Shown piece by piece: positions 46,104 through 55,373 of a DNA stretch of 64,000 bases. Made by a program: the position numbers and the translations under genes. Numbering within the stretch: position 1 is the stretch's first letter; every line of letters begins with the position of its first letter. Source of the stretch: Streptobacillus felis (GTDB taxonomy: Bacteria; Fusobacteriota; Fusobacteriia; Fusobacteriales; Leptotrichiaceae); NCBI RefSeq assembly GCF_001559775.1, contig NZ_LOHX01000152.1:89967-153966 (forward strand). Reading direction: 5' to 3'. Below the pieces are notes generated by a model. The model worked only from the letters and a program-made list of their open reading frames with translations, did no database searches and was not told the origin of the DNA.

Positions 46104-47834
46104 ATGTACATAAACTTAGATGAGAGATTACAACTTATTTTAAATATGTTAAATGAATATGGTGAGGGATATTTAGTTGGAGGTGCATTAAGAGATATAT
46201 TTTTAGGCCTAAAACCTAAAGATTTTGATATGGCTACAAATATACCTATGGAGGAACTATTACATATTCTTAATGAGTATAACCCTATTATTATTTCAGA
46301 AAAATATCAAGTAATTTCAATACAAGTTGATGAATTTAAAATTGAAATAGCAAGATTTAGGAAAGAAAGTGGAGTATTAGACGGAAGAAATCCAAAAAAT
46401 TTTTACTTTGTAGAAAATATTGAAGAAGATTTAAGTAGAAGAGACTTTACTGTAAATGCATTAGCATACAATAATAATAAAGGATTAATAGATAAATATT
46501 CATCATTGAAAGATATTGAAAATTTAGAATTAAATATTATAGGTGAAGATAAAGTGTTAAGATTTGCAGAGGATAATACTAGAATTTATAGGGCTCTTTA
46601 TTTGATTTCTAAATATAACTTTAAATTAAGTAATGAAACTAAAAATGCTATTTTAAGTTTTAAAAATCATAAAAAATTAAATGTAAGTATCAGTGGATTC
46701 GGGAAATTATTGGATAAAATTTTATTTGACAAATATTCATATAAATCACTTAAAATAATGTTGGAATGTAATTTATTTAAATCATTTATTCCTGAATTAT
46801 CAACAAATAATTTAGATGATGAAACAATAAAAAAAATAATTAATATATATAATGTATATTGTAAATATAACGTATTTGAAGATAAAACAATAGGTTATGC
46901 TATTATATTTCTTTATTCGGGGAAAAAAATTGATGATGATTGCAAATATTTAGTAAACAGTATGGTTATATCTGAAACTTATTTGAAAAAAATTGGATTT
47001 AATATTACTGATATAATACTTGTAAAAAATCTAATTTATTATAGCAATATTATTAGTAGAACTATAAATAAAGAGACAGTTAAAAGAATGTTGTTTGAAT
47101 TTAGAAATAATAAGAATGTTTCTAAACTACTAAATTTTATTTCTTTTATACATCATAATCAGAGTGACTATAATGAAGCTGTAAAGAAAACTTTAGAATT
47201 ACTAGGCAGAATACAGGCTATATACTTTGAAGGAGAAGTTGTTTTTATAAATGACTTGGATATAAATTTAGTTGATTTATATAATATAGGATTAGATCTT
47301 AATATAAGTAAAGAATCTATAAGACAAGATATATATAAACAAGTAAATGAAGGTAAATTGAATAATAAAAAAGAAGATATAATAAACTATATAAAAGAAA
47401 GATATAGTATTAAGTACGATATAGATAAAGTATGTTCTTCTGGTGGTATAGTTTATAGAATTAATAAAGATAATAAAATAGAATTTTTACTTGTAAAAAT
47501 ACTTGGTGGTAATTGGGGATTTCCTAAAGGACATATAGAAGAAAATGAAACTGAGATAATGACAGCAATTAGAGAAATAAAAGAAGAAACAAATCTTGAA
47601 ACTGTAATAGTTGATTCTGATAAATTTAAAAAAGATATATCATATATTACTAATATGGGTGAACTTAAATATGTAACATTTTTCATTGCAAAAGCTACTA
47701 GTCATAATGTTTTAATTGATTTAGGTGAAATTAGTGAATATAAGTGGTGTAATTATAATGATGCATTAAAAATAGTTACATATTCTTCTCAAAGAAGACT
47801 ATTACAAGAAGCGAGACTATATATATTTAATTAA
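46104..47834 (+). CDS. CCA-adding-type tRNA nucleotidyltransferase fused to a Nudix hydrolase domain
   Basis: Residues 1-~430 belong to the class II polymerase-beta nucleotidyltransferase family (CCA-adding enzyme or poly(A) polymerase): GGALRDIFLG, catalytic D40-F-D42 and RRDFTVNALAYN with template region DNTRIYRALYL. From about residue 445 a Nudix domain follows, with the full box G476-x5-E482-x7-R490-E-I-K-E-E-T-N-L. GGIVYRINKDNKIEFLLVK is its first strand. Nudix domains hydrolyse nucleoside diphosphates linked to another moiety, such as Ap4A. The frame is continuous, so this is one 576-residue polypeptide. In the usual order the CCA activity would mend tRNA ends; the linked Nudix activity is of unknown substrate. 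Confidence 0.88.
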   Translation: MYINLDERLQLILNMLNEYGEGYLVGGALRDIFLGLKPKDFDMATNIPMEELLHILNEYNPIIISEKYQVISIQVDEFKIEIARFRKESGVLDGRNPKNFYFVENIEEDLSRRDFTVNALAYNNNKGLIDKYSSLKDIENLELNIIGEDKVLRFAEDNTRIYRALYLISKYNFKLSNETKNAILSFKNHKKLNVSISGFGKLLDKILFDKYSYKSLKIMLECNLFKSFIPELSTNNLDDETIKKIINIYNVYCKYNVFEDKTIGYAIIFLYSGKKIDDDCKYLVNSMVISETYLKKIGFNITDIILVKNLIYYSNIISRTINKETVKRMLFEFRNNKNVSKLLNFISFIHHNQSDYNEAVKKTLELLGRIQAIYFEGEVVFINDLDINLVDLYNIGLDLNISKESIRQDIYKQVNEGKLNNKKEDIINYIKERYSIKYDIDKVCSSGGIVYRINKDNKIEFLLVKILGGNWGFPKGHIEENETEIMTAIREIKEETNLETVIVDSDKFKKDISYITNMGELKYVTFFIAKATSHNVLIDLGEISEYKWCNYNDALKIVTYSSQRRLLQEARLYIFN

Positions 47835-47848
47835 TAGAAAGGATATTT

Positions 47849-48412
47849 ATGAGAAATAATATATTTTTAGGTTTAGTACACTATCCTGTGTATAATAAAA
47901 ATAGTGAAGTAGTAGCAACATCAGTAACAAACTTTGATATACATGATATATCAAGAACATGTAGAACTTATGATATTAATAAATACTTTATAATAACACC
48001 TGTAGATGCACAAAAGGAACTTACACAAAAAATATTAGGTTTTTGGCAAGAAGGTGACGGAATAGATTTTAATAAAGATAGAAATGAAGCTTTTGAGAAT
48101 ACATTATTATCAGATAGTATAGAAAAAAGCATTGAAGAAATAATTAAAATAACAGGTAAAAAACCAAAAATTGTAACGACTTCAGCTAGACTGTTTGAAA
48201 AAACTATTTCTTTTACAAATTTAGGTGAAAAAATATTTAATGATGATGAAGTATATCTAATTTTATTTGGTACTGGTTGGGGCTTAACTCAGGAAATTAT
48301 GGATAGTTCAGATTATATACTTGAACCAATTAGAATAAATACTAAATATAATCATTTATCAGTAAGAGCAGCAGTAGCTATAATACTAGATAGATTATTA
48401 GGAGAAAAATAG
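47849..48412 (+). CDS. SPOUT-like RNA methyltransferase (Methyltrn_RNA_4 type)
   Basis: This 187-residue protein looks like the PF09936-type SAM-dependent RNA methyltransferase. Visible hallmarks are FLGLVHYPVYNKNSEVVAT, FDIHDISRTCRTYDINKYF, LILFGTGWGLTQEIMDSSD and the C-terminal NHLSVRAAVAIILDRLLG, which is knot-like. The family is often found near trmD, as here (trmD lies 1.6 kb downstream). The modified site is not known from sequence. AGAAAGGA precedes the ATG. Confidence 0.85.
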   Translation: MRNNIFLGLVHYPVYNKNSEVVATSVTNFDIHDISRTCRTYDINKYFIITPVDAQKELTQKILGFWQEGDGIDFNKDRNEAFENTLLSDSIEKSIEEIIKITGKKPKIVTTSARLFEKTISFTNLGEKIFNDDEVYLILFGTGWGLTQEIMDSSDYILEPIRINTKYNHLSVRAAVAIILDRLLGEK

Positions 48413-48420
48413 GAGGCATA

Positions 48421-48822
48421 ATGAAAAAAGAAACAGTAGGTATAGTTTTAGTTTGTCATAGTAATTCTATGACTGATGCATTTTTAGAATTTTGTAATGT
48501 ATTAAAACAAGAAGATTTTGAATTATTAAATGGTGGTGGAACTAATTATGATACATATGGTACTACACCAGAAATAGTTGCAGATGTAATTAAAAAAGCA
48601 AATAGAGGTAAAGGAGTTTTAGTTTTAGTTGACTTTGGTAGTTCAATTAATGCTGTAAAAGGAGCTATTAAATTAATTAATAATGAAATAGATGTAGAAA
48701 TAGCAGATTGTCCTTTAATAGAAGGTACTGTAAGTGCTATAGTAGCTAACGATGAAAATATGGATTTAAAAACTTTAAAAGCTATAGCAGAAGATAGTAT
48801 TAATTTTAAGAAAATTAAGTGA
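48421..48822 (+). CDS. Mannose-type PTS EIIA / DhaM-like phosphocarrier
   Basis: The 133-residue protein opens VGIVLVCHSNSM, where H13 is the phosphorylated His of mannose-family EIIA and DhaM. GVLVLVDFGSSINAVKGA and the acidic/hydrophobic remainder match this fold. No membrane EIIB/C/D and no DhaK/DhaL genes are beside it, so it may be a regulatory phosphocarrier. Enzyme I lies 2.6 kb downstream. GGAGGC precedes the ATG; it lies between the methyltransferase and the membrane protein genes. Confidence 0.85.
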   Translation: MKKETVGIVLVCHSNSMTDAFLEFCNVLKQEDFELLNGGGTNYDTYGTTPEIVADVIKKANRGKGVLVLVDFGSSINAVKGAIKLINNEIDVEIADCPLIEGTVSAIVANDENMDLKTLKAIAEDSINFKKIK

Positions 48823-48828
48823 TACAAT

Positions 48829-49476
48829 ATGTTTATAGAGATTTTAAATACAATTTACAAATTAATAAAGAAAAATATTGCTTTTCTTGTTATATTTTTT
48901 ATAGTAAATTTTTTCTTATTAAAATTTTCTTTATTAGAGAGTAGTAGTTTTGAATTAGTAATATTTTTAAAATTAATACAAAATATTATGTTAATAGGGT
49001 TAATAATATTATTATCTAAGAGTATGAAATATAAAATAAACTATAAAAGATCTTTAATATATTTTTTTGCGTATTCAATAATTGATTTACTACAAATATT
49101 TTTTCCTTCTATATTAACTATAGTTTTAATATTAAAAATGTTTTTAGTATTTTTCCCATATTTATATTTTGTTGAAAATTTAAATGTTAATGATTCAATA
49201 AAATATTCAATGAATTTATTCCGTGAACTATATGTAAATATATTACTTCTATTTATTAATTATTATACTATATTTACATTGTTCATATATTTTTACATCA
49301 GAAATGACATAGTTAAAATTGAGGATATAAATATCACTGTATTAGAAATGGTAAATAAATTAGGGAATAAATTACCATATATTTTAACAACAGACACTAT
49401 GTTAAAAATAATAATGATAGCAGCAATATATTTTGCTTTTAAAATAAAGACTGAAAGAAAAGAAAACGAGGAATAA
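48829..49476 (+). CDS. Uncharacterised membrane protein (about six helices)
   Basis: This 215-residue protein is largely hydrophobic with about five to six predicted membrane segments and a charged C-terminus (KIKTERKENEE). I do not recognise it; it has features of small DUF-type membrane proteins. The ribosome binding site is weak (AAGTGATACA). It starts 6 nt after the EIIA gene and ends 2 nt before rimM, so it belongs to the same operon. Confidence 0.68.
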   Translation: MFIEILNTIYKLIKKNIAFLVIFFIVNFFLLKFSLLESSSFELVIFLKLIQNIMLIGLIILLSKSMKYKINYKRSLIYFFAYSIIDLLQIFFPSILTIVLILKMFLVFFPYLYFVENLNVNDSIKYSMNLFRELYVNILLLFINYYTIFTLFIYFYIRNDIVKIEDINITVLEMVNKLGNKLPYILTTDTMLKIIMIAAIYFAFKIKTERKENEE

Positions 49477-49478
49477 TA

Positions 49479-49970
49479 ATGGATGATTTAATATTAATTG
49501 GTACCATTACAGGTACTCACAGATTATTGGGGACTTTAAAAATAAATACTATATTCCCATTATTAAATGAAATAATAGGTAAAAATGTAATTATAAAAAA
49601 TAATTTTAATGATATTAGAATAGTTAAAGTTGAAGAAGTTAAAGGTATTACAGATAAAAGAGCATTAATAGATGTAGATAAAATAAAAAATGTTAATGAT
49701 GCAAAGGAATTAACAGGATATAAAATATATATAAGGCATGATTTAATTCCTGAATATGAGGAGGAAACAACTGTAATTGGATATTCTGTATTTGATATGG
49801 AGGATAATATAGGTGAAGTTGTAGATATTTTAGATACTGCAGCACATCCAATTTTAGTAGTCGAAAAAGAAGATAATGAAATACTTATACCTTTTATTGA
49901 TGTTTTTGTATTAGAAATTTTAGATGAGGAAAGAAAAATAAAAGTTAAGTTATTAGAAGGAATGAGATAG
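49479..49970 (+). CDS. rimM: Ribosome maturation factor RimM
   Basis: RimM helps the 30S head domain to mature. The 163-residue protein has the N-terminal RimM beta domain (LILIGTITGTHRLLGTLKI) and the PRC-barrel (TVIGYSVFDMEDNIGEVVDI, HPILVVEKEDNEILIPFIDVFV). Length and layout are standard. It directly precedes trmD, as in most bacteria, but the ribosomal protein gene rpsP is not beside it and rplS is elsewhere. Confidence 0.92.
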   Translation: MDDLILIGTITGTHRLLGTLKINTIFPLLNEIIGKNVIIKNNFNDIRIVKVEEVKGITDKRALIDVDKIKNVNDAKELTGYKIYIRHDLIPEYEEETTVIGYSVFDMEDNIGEVVDILDTAAHPILVVEKEDNEILIPFIDVFVLEILDEERKIKVKLLEGMR

Positions 49971-50708
49971 ATGAAAATTAGAATTTTGACCTTATTTAAT
50001 GAGATATTTAATCTATATTTATCTCAGACTATAATGAAAAGGGCTGAAGATAATAATACTGAAATAGAAATAGTAAATATAAGAGATTTTTCAGATAATA
50101 AACATAAACAAGTTGATGACACTCCTTTTGGAGGTGGAGCAGGTATGGTTCTTAAACCTGAACCATTTTGGAAATATTTTAGTGAACTTAGAAAAAGTAA
50201 AATAAAAAAACCTTATACTATTTTTGTAACTCCACAAGGGAAAACATTAAATCAGGAAAAAATTATAGAATTATCAAAAATGGAAGATATTTGTATTATT
50301 TCAGGTAGATATGAAGGTCTTGATCAAAGGGTAATTGACAAATTTGTTGATGAAGAAATATCTATAGGAGATTATGTATTAAGTAGTGGAGATTTACCTT
50401 CTTTGGTACTAGTTGATGGAATAATAAGATTGAAGGAAGGAATAATAAAAAAAGAATCTTATGAAACAGATTCTTTTTATAACGGATTATTAGGATTTCC
50501 ACAATATACAAGACCTCAAAAAATAGACAAATTTGAAGTTCCTGAAGTGCTTACATCAGGTAATCATAAATTAATTGAAGAATATAGAGAGTATATGTCT
50601 ATATTAAAAACAATAAAAAATAGGCCTGATTTATTGGTAAGAAAAATGTCTGATAAAGAATTTTTAAATAAATATTTTAAATTTTTAAAGTTGATAGAAA
50701 AACACTAA
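49971..50708 (+). CDS. trmD: tRNA (guanine-37-N1)-methyltransferase TrmD
   Basis: TrmD makes m1G37 in tRNA, which prevents frameshifting. The 245-residue SPOUT protein has VDDTPFGGGAGMVLKPEPFW, ISGRYEGLDQRVIDKFVDEE, SIGDYVLSSGDLP and the C-terminal YTRPQKIDKFEVPEVL segment. It starts directly after rimM (the stop TAG is followed at once by the ATG), so the two are translationally coupled. A promoter for the next gene begins inside its last codons. Confidence 0.96.
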   Translation: MKIRILTLFNEIFNLYLSQTIMKRAEDNNTEIEIVNIRDFSDNKHKQVDDTPFGGGAGMVLKPEPFWKYFSELRKSKIKKPYTIFVTPQGKTLNQEKIIELSKMEDICIISGRYEGLDQRVIDKFVDEEISIGDYVLSSGDLPSLVLVDGIIRLKEGIIKKESYETDSFYNGLLGFPQYTRPQKIDKFEVPEVLTSGNHKLIEEYREYMSILKTIKNRPDLLVRKMSDKEFLNKYFKFLKLIEKH

Positions 50709-50719
50709 TGTGATATAAT
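50691..50719 (+). promoter_or_regulatory. Promoter of the ankyrin gene
   Basis: TTGATA (50691-50696) and TATAAT (50714-50719) are 17 nt apart, with TG one base before the -10 making it extended. The -35 lies in the last codons of trmD. Confidence 0.8.
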
Positions 50720-50746
50720 TAAATATAATGAAAAAGAGGTGAATGT

Positions 50747-51442
50747 ATGAAAAAAATATATATATTACTCTTTTTGGTACTTTCTTCTTTTATTTTTTGT
50801 AAAGAAAATAATATTTTTATTTCTACACAAATGTTAGAATTAGAACAAAAAAAAGAAAATAAATTAAACGAATTTTTTAATGCAATAAAATTTTCAAACA
50901 ATACTTTAGCTTATTCATTTATCAACGGTGAAGAAGAGAAAAGTATTAGTATTTATCCTGAAAATGCTTATGCACCAGGTTTTGGACCTGTAATAAAAAA
51001 AGGGATAGAAAAAGTAGATATTAATGCTAAAAATAAGTTAGGTGAATCTGCATTGATGCTTGCCATAGAATACGGTAATACATATATTCTAGAAGAGTTA
51101 TTAAAAAATAATGTTGACTTAAATATTAAACATCATATTTTAGGTAAATATCCTCTGCATACTGCAATTTATTTTGATAATTTTGATGCAGTTAAGTTAT
51201 TAGTTGAATCAAACCCTGAAATGGTTAATTTTCAAAATGATGTAGATGGATGGCATCCACTTGAAGATGCTGCATTAACTGGAAATTATGAAGTAACAAA
51301 ATATCTGTTAGATCATGGTTCTAATCCTTTGCATAAAGATTTTAAAGGGAATAGTGCAATAGATTTAGCAGCAAATTTTGGTAAAGGTAATATAGTTAAA
51401 TTATTGAGAGATAAAATTAAGGAAATAAGAAAAAATAAATAA
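50747..51442 (+). CDS. Exported ankyrin-repeat protein
   Basis: A signal peptide (MKKIYILLFLVLSSFIFC) suggests export. The body has three to four ankyrin repeats (ESALMLAIEYGNTYILEELLKNN, YPLHTAIYFDNFDAVKLLVE, WHPLEDAALTGNYEVTKYLLDHG, SAIDLAANFGKGNIVKLL). These form a protein-binding surface. At 231 aa it is compact. Cys at the signal end is not in a canonical lipobox, so lipid attachment is uncertain. It has its own promoter; the partner protein is unknown. Confidence 0.82.
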   Translation: MKKIYILLFLVLSSFIFCKENNIFISTQMLELEQKKENKLNEFFNAIKFSNNTLAYSFINGEEEKSISIYPENAYAPGFGPVIKKGIEKVDINAKNKLGESALMLAIEYGNTYILEELLKNNVDLNIKHHILGKYPLHTAIYFDNFDAVKLLVESNPEMVNFQNDVDGWHPLEDAALTGNYEVTKYLLDHGSNPLHKDFKGNSAIDLAANFGKGNIVKLLRDKIKEIRKNK

Positions 51443-51460
51443 AATTGGAGGAAAATTACT

Positions 51461-53170
51461 ATGATGAGATTAACGGGTATTGGAGCTTCTGAGGGAGTTG
51501 CTATTGGTAGAGTTTATGTATTTCATGAAGAAGAAATCGTACTTCCTGAAGAAAAATTACTTACAGAGGAAACTTATGAATCTGAAATTATTAAACTAGA
51601 AGAAGCTATGAAAAAATCAAAAACTCAACTTATATCTATTAGAGAAAAAGTTAGAATTAAGATGGGTGATGATAAAGCTGATATCTTTGATGGTCATATT
51701 CTATTATTAGAAGATGAAGATTTAGTGGATGAAATTAAAAACAAAATAATGGAAGATGGTCTAAAAGCAGCGCATGCTTTAAAAGAGGGTATAGATGAAT
51801 ACTCATTAATGCTTTCACAATTAGATGATCCTTATTTAAGAGAAAGAGCAGCAGATTTCCAAGATATAGGTAAAAGATGGTTAAAAAACTTATTAAACAT
51901 TAAAATAAGTGACTTAAGTAATTTAGAACCAGATACAATAATTATTACTAATGATCTTACACCTTCAGATACAGCTCAGTTAGATTTAAAAAATTGTAGA
52001 GGGTTTGTTACTGAAGTTGGAGGTAAAACAGCTCACTCAGCTATTATGGCAAGATCTCTTGAAATTCCAGCAGTAGTTGGTACTAAATCTATAATTAGTG
52101 AAGTTAAAGATGGTCAAAGAATAGTTATAGATGGAGAAAAAGGTGAAATATATATTGAACCTACAGATGCTATTATTAAAGAATATGAAAATATAAGAGA
52201 AGAGCAACAAAAAGCTAAATTAGAATTGAAAAAAATAAAAGATTTAAAACCTATTACTAAAGATGGACATGAAGTTGAAATTTGGGGTAATATAGGAAAA
52301 CCAGAAGATATAGATGCAGTTATGGAAGCTGGAGCTACTGGTGTAGGACTTTATAGAACTGAATTCTTATTTATGAATTCAGATCATATGCCTACTGAAG
52401 AAGAACAATATAGAGCATATAGAGAAGTAGTAGAAAAAATGAAAAATTGTCCTATAACTATACGTACTATGGATATAGGTGGAGATAAAGAGCTACCTTA
52501 TTTAGATTTACCAAAAGAAATGAATCCATTCTTAGGATATAGAGCTATAAGAATATCTCTTGTTCATAAAGATATGTTCAAAACACAATTGAAAGCAATA
52601 TTAAGAGCATCAGCTTATGGTACAGTTAAAATTATGTATCCAATGATTACTTCAATAAATGAAGTTAGAGCAGCTAATGTAATATTAGAAGAATGTAAAA
52701 AAGAATTAGATGAAATTGGTAAGAAATTTGATAGAAATATTAAAGTTGGTATCATGATAGAAACTCCATCATCTGCAATTATTGCATATAAATTTGCAAA
52801 AGAAGTTGATTTCTTCTCAATAGGTACTAATGATTTAACTCAATATTTCTTAGCAGTAGATAGAGGAAATGAAATGGTTTCAGATCTTTATTCTGCATTT
52901 AACCCTGCAGTTTTAGAGGCAATACAAAAAGTTATAGATGCAGCACATGATAGAGGAATACCTATAAGTATGTGTGGAGAATTTGCTGGTAATAAACAAG
53001 CTACAGAACTATTATTAGGAATGGGACTTGATGCATTTAGTATGTCAGCATCATCTGTATTACAAGTTAAAAATAAAATATTAGAGTCAAATTATGCAGA
53101 AGCTCAAAAATATAGAGATTTAATTTTAAGTAAAAATACTCCAGAAGAAGTAGTTGATGCATTAAGATAG
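51461..53170 (+). CDS. ptsI: PTS phosphoenolpyruvate-protein phosphotransferase (enzyme I)
   Basis: Enzyme I starts the PTS phosphate relay from phosphoenolpyruvate to HPr. The 569-residue protein has the swivelling-domain His, H192, in GGKTAHSAIMARS. The C-terminal PEP-binding barrel shows GVGLYRTEFLFM, IMIETPSSAIIA and SMCGEFAG. Length is normal. GGAGG lies 9 nt before the ATG at 51461. HPr is not encoded beside it. Two stand-alone EIIA-type genes lie in this window (48421 and 59330). Confidence 0.96.
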   Translation: MMRLTGIGASEGVAIGRVYVFHEEEIVLPEEKLLTEETYESEIIKLEEAMKKSKTQLISIREKVRIKMGDDKADIFDGHILLLEDEDLVDEIKNKIMEDGLKAAHALKEGIDEYSLMLSQLDDPYLRERAADFQDIGKRWLKNLLNIKISDLSNLEPDTIIITNDLTPSDTAQLDLKNCRGFVTEVGGKTAHSAIMARSLEIPAVVGTKSIISEVKDGQRIVIDGEKGEIYIEPTDAIIKEYENIREEQQKAKLELKKIKDLKPITKDGHEVEIWGNIGKPEDIDAVMEAGATGVGLYRTEFLFMNSDHMPTEEEQYRAYREVVEKMKNCPITIRTMDIGGDKELPYLDLPKEMNPFLGYRAIRISLVHKDMFKTQLKAILRASAYGTVKIMYPMITSINEVRAANVILEECKKELDEIGKKFDRNIKVGIMIETPSSAIIAYKFAKEVDFFSIGTNDLTQYFLAVDRGNEMVSDLYSAFNPAVLEAIQKVIDAAHDRGIPISMCGEFAGNKQATELLLGMGLDAFSMSASSVLQVKNKILESNYAEAQKYRDLILSKNTPEEVVDALR

Positions 53171-53177
53171 GAGTAGT

Positions 53178-53495
53178 ATGAGAAAATTAAAAACAAAAAA
53201 AGAAGAAGTTAAAAATGAAATTTTAGATAAAAAAGAAAATAATGAAATAGATAATCTACCTTTTACTAAGCTTGATTATGTATTCTACTTTTTATTTTTT
53301 GTTGTTTCAGTTATAAATCAAACTCCAGTAAAATTAGTGTTGATAATGTCAGCTATATTTATAGCATCTGTAATTTTTAAAAGAATTTCAGATAAATTAT
53401 CTATGGGATTTGTATACAGAATGTTTGTTTTTGCATTGTTATCATTAATTGCATGGCCAGTAAATGTATTAATTAAATATTTTGTAGGAGTTTAA
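53178..53495 (+). CDS. Small uncharacterised membrane protein
   Basis: This 105-residue protein has a charged N-terminus (MRKLKTKKEEVKNEILDKKE) and three predicted membrane segments, ending WPVNVLIKYFVGV. I cannot name it. It starts 7 nt after ptsI and lies 1 nt before the DJ-1-type gene, so it is probably in the ptsI operon. Short ribosome binding site GGAG upstream. Confidence 0.65.
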   Translation: MRKLKTKKEEVKNEILDKKENNEIDNLPFTKLDYVFYFLFFVVSVINQTPVKLVLIMSAIFIASVIFKRISDKLSMGFVYRMFVFALLSLIAWPVNVLIKYFVGV

Positions 53496-53496
53496 T

Positions 53497-54048
53497 ATGA
53501 AGAAAATAGCAGTATTAATGTTTAATGGTGTGGAAGAAATAGAAGCACTATTTCCAGTTGATTTATTTAGAAGGGCAAATATACTTGTAGATACGGTAAG
53601 TATATATAATGAAAAAAAAGTAAATGGTTCTCATAATATTCAAATTTTAACTGACAAATTATTAAATGAAGTTGATTTTAACGAGTATGATTGTGTATTT
53701 TTACCTGGTGGTCCAGGAACAAAAGAATACTTTAATTCTCAAATACTTGAAGAAAAATTAGTAGATTACTACAATCAAAATAATTTAGTTGCTGCTATAT
53801 GTGCAGCACCAATTTATATAGCTAAATTAGGTTTTCTTGAAAGTAAAAAATCAACGGTATTTAAAGGTTTAGAAATGGATTTAATAGAAAATGGAGCAAT
53901 ATATGAAGATGTTCCTGTTATAGAAGATCAAAATATAATAACAGCTAGGTCAGTTGCTGCAGCAAAAGAGTTAGGATTTGCAGTTATTGAATATCTATTA
54001 GGTGAAGATGATTTGAATAAATTAAAAGAACAAATAATAAATTATTAA
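53497..54048 (+). CDS. DJ-1/PfpI family protein
   Basis: This 183-residue protein is a DJ-1/PfpI-type cysteine-nucleophile-elbow protein. The Glu and Cys of the active site are in FNGVEEIEALFPVDLF and ICAAPIYI (C102), and CVFLPGGPGTKEYF is the loop between. Members include glyoxalase III-like, chaperone-like and hydrolase proteins, and the activity cannot be chosen here. AGGAG-like sequence precedes the ATG. A hairpin follows the gene. Confidence 0.87.
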   Translation: MKKIAVLMFNGVEEIEALFPVDLFRRANILVDTVSIYNEKKVNGSHNIQILTDKLLNEVDFNEYDCVFLPGGPGTKEYFNSQILEEKLVDYYNQNNLVAAICAAPIYIAKLGFLESKKSTVFKGLEMDLIENGAIYEDVPVIEDQNIITARSVAAAKELGFAVIEYLLGEDDLNKLKEQIINY

Positions 54049-54052
54049 TATT

Positions 54053-54083
54053 GGGGATTACTGTTTACAGTAATCCTCTAATT
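54053..54083 (+). terminator. Terminator-like hairpin after the DJ-1 gene
   Basis: GGGGATTACTG (54053-54063) and CAGTAATCCTC (54068-54078) form an 11-bp stem (one G-T pair) with loop TTTA. The following T-run is short (TAATTTT), so efficiency is uncertain. Confidence 0.68.
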
Positions 54084-54099
54084 TTAGAAAGAGGTAAAA

Positions 54100-55326
54100 A
54101 TGGAATTTATTGAAAAATTAAAAAAATATGCAGAAACAGTAATTAAGATAGGCGCTAATGTACAAAAAGACCAATTAGTAGTGATAAGAGCATTAACTGA
54201 AAATAGAGAGTTTGTATATTTATTAAGTGAAGAAGCATATAAAGTAGGAGCAAGTGATGTACAAGTTATATGGAGAGATGATGTATTAGCAAGACAAAAA
54301 TATAAATATGCTTCAAAAGAAACTTTAGAAGAAGTTAAAAGTTACATTGTGGATCAATATGATGATTGTGTTAAAAATAATGCTGTTTTCATATCGATAG
54401 TTGGTTCTGATCCAAATAATTTAGAAGGATTAGATCAAGAAAAAATTAAAGCTGGAACTATGGCAGTATCTAAATCAATGACTGGTTTAAGAAAAGCTTT
54501 AATGAGTGATGAAAATTCATGGGTTGTAATTGGTGCTGCAACAAAAGCATGGTCTAAAATTGTATTTCCTGAATTAAACGCAGAAGAAGCTGTAAGTAAA
54601 TTATGGGAAACAATTTTTTATACAATGAGAATAGATGGAGATGCTGTAGGAAATTGGGAAAAACATATAGAAAACTTAAGTTCTAAAGCTAAATATTTAA
54701 ATGATATGAAGTTTAAATATTTAAAATATACTAGTGAAAAAGGTACAAATTTAACTATAGAATTACCTAAGGGTCATATTTGGACATCAGGTAAGTCTTT
54801 AAATTCTAAGTGTGTTGAATTTACTGCTAATATGCCTACTGAAGAAGTATTTACTTTACCACATAAAGATGGAGTTAATGGAGTAGTTTATAGTACTAAA
54901 CCATTAAATTACAGTGGAAATTTAATTGATGAATTTAAACTAGTATTTGAAAAAGGTAAAGTAGTAGACTATTCTGCAAAAAAAGGAGAAAGTGTACTTA
55001 AATCTTTATTAGAAACTGATGAAGGAGCCCTTTCTTTAGGAGAAGTAGCTTTAGTACCATTTGATTCACCTATATCTAATACTAATATTATGTTTAGTGA
55101 AACATTATTTGATGAAAATGCATCATGTCATTTAGCATTAGGTAGAGCATACCCAACATGTATAGAAGGTGGAACTACTATGAATGAAGAAGAATCTTTA
55201 AGAGCTGGAGTTAATAATAGCTTAGTTCATGAAGACTTTATGATAGGTGATGCCTCATTAAATATAGTTGGAATTACTGAAGATGGAAAAGAAATCCCTG
55301 TGTTTATAAATGGAAATTGGGCATAA
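54100..55326 (+). CDS. M29 family aminopeptidase (AmpS/PepS-like)
   Basis: The 408-residue protein fits the M29 aminopeptidase family of cytoplasmic, metal-dependent exopeptidases. The C-terminal half shows EGGTTMNEEESLRAGVNNS, LVHEDFMIGDASLNIVGI and PVFINGNWA, where the metal-binding Glu, His and Asp residues of the family are expected. SETLFDENASCHLALGRAYP is also typical. The gene has GAGG upstream and a terminator downstream. It complements the peptide transporters by cleaving imported peptides. Confidence 0.87.
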   Translation: MEFIEKLKKYAETVIKIGANVQKDQLVVIRALTENREFVYLLSEEAYKVGASDVQVIWRDDVLARQKYKYASKETLEEVKSYIVDQYDDCVKNNAVFISIVGSDPNNLEGLDQEKIKAGTMAVSKSMTGLRKALMSDENSWVVIGAATKAWSKIVFPELNAEEAVSKLWETIFYTMRIDGDAVGNWEKHIENLSSKAKYLNDMKFKYLKYTSEKGTNLTIELPKGHIWTSGKSLNSKCVEFTANMPTEEVFTLPHKDGVNGVVYSTKPLNYSGNLIDEFKLVFEKGKVVDYSAKKGESVLKSLLETDEGALSLGEVALVPFDSPISNTNIMFSETLFDENASCHLALGRAYPTCIEGGTTMNEEESLRAGVNNSLVHEDFMIGDASLNIVGITEDGKEIPVFINGNWA

Positions 55327-55345
55327 TATAGAAATAATGATATTT

Positions 55346-55373
55346 AGAGTAGTCTTAAGACTACTCTTTTTTG
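55346..55373 (+). terminator. Terminator after the M29 gene
   Basis: AGAGTAGTCTT and AAGACTACTCT (55346-55367) form a near-perfect palindrome, followed by TTTTTT. Confidence 0.88.
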
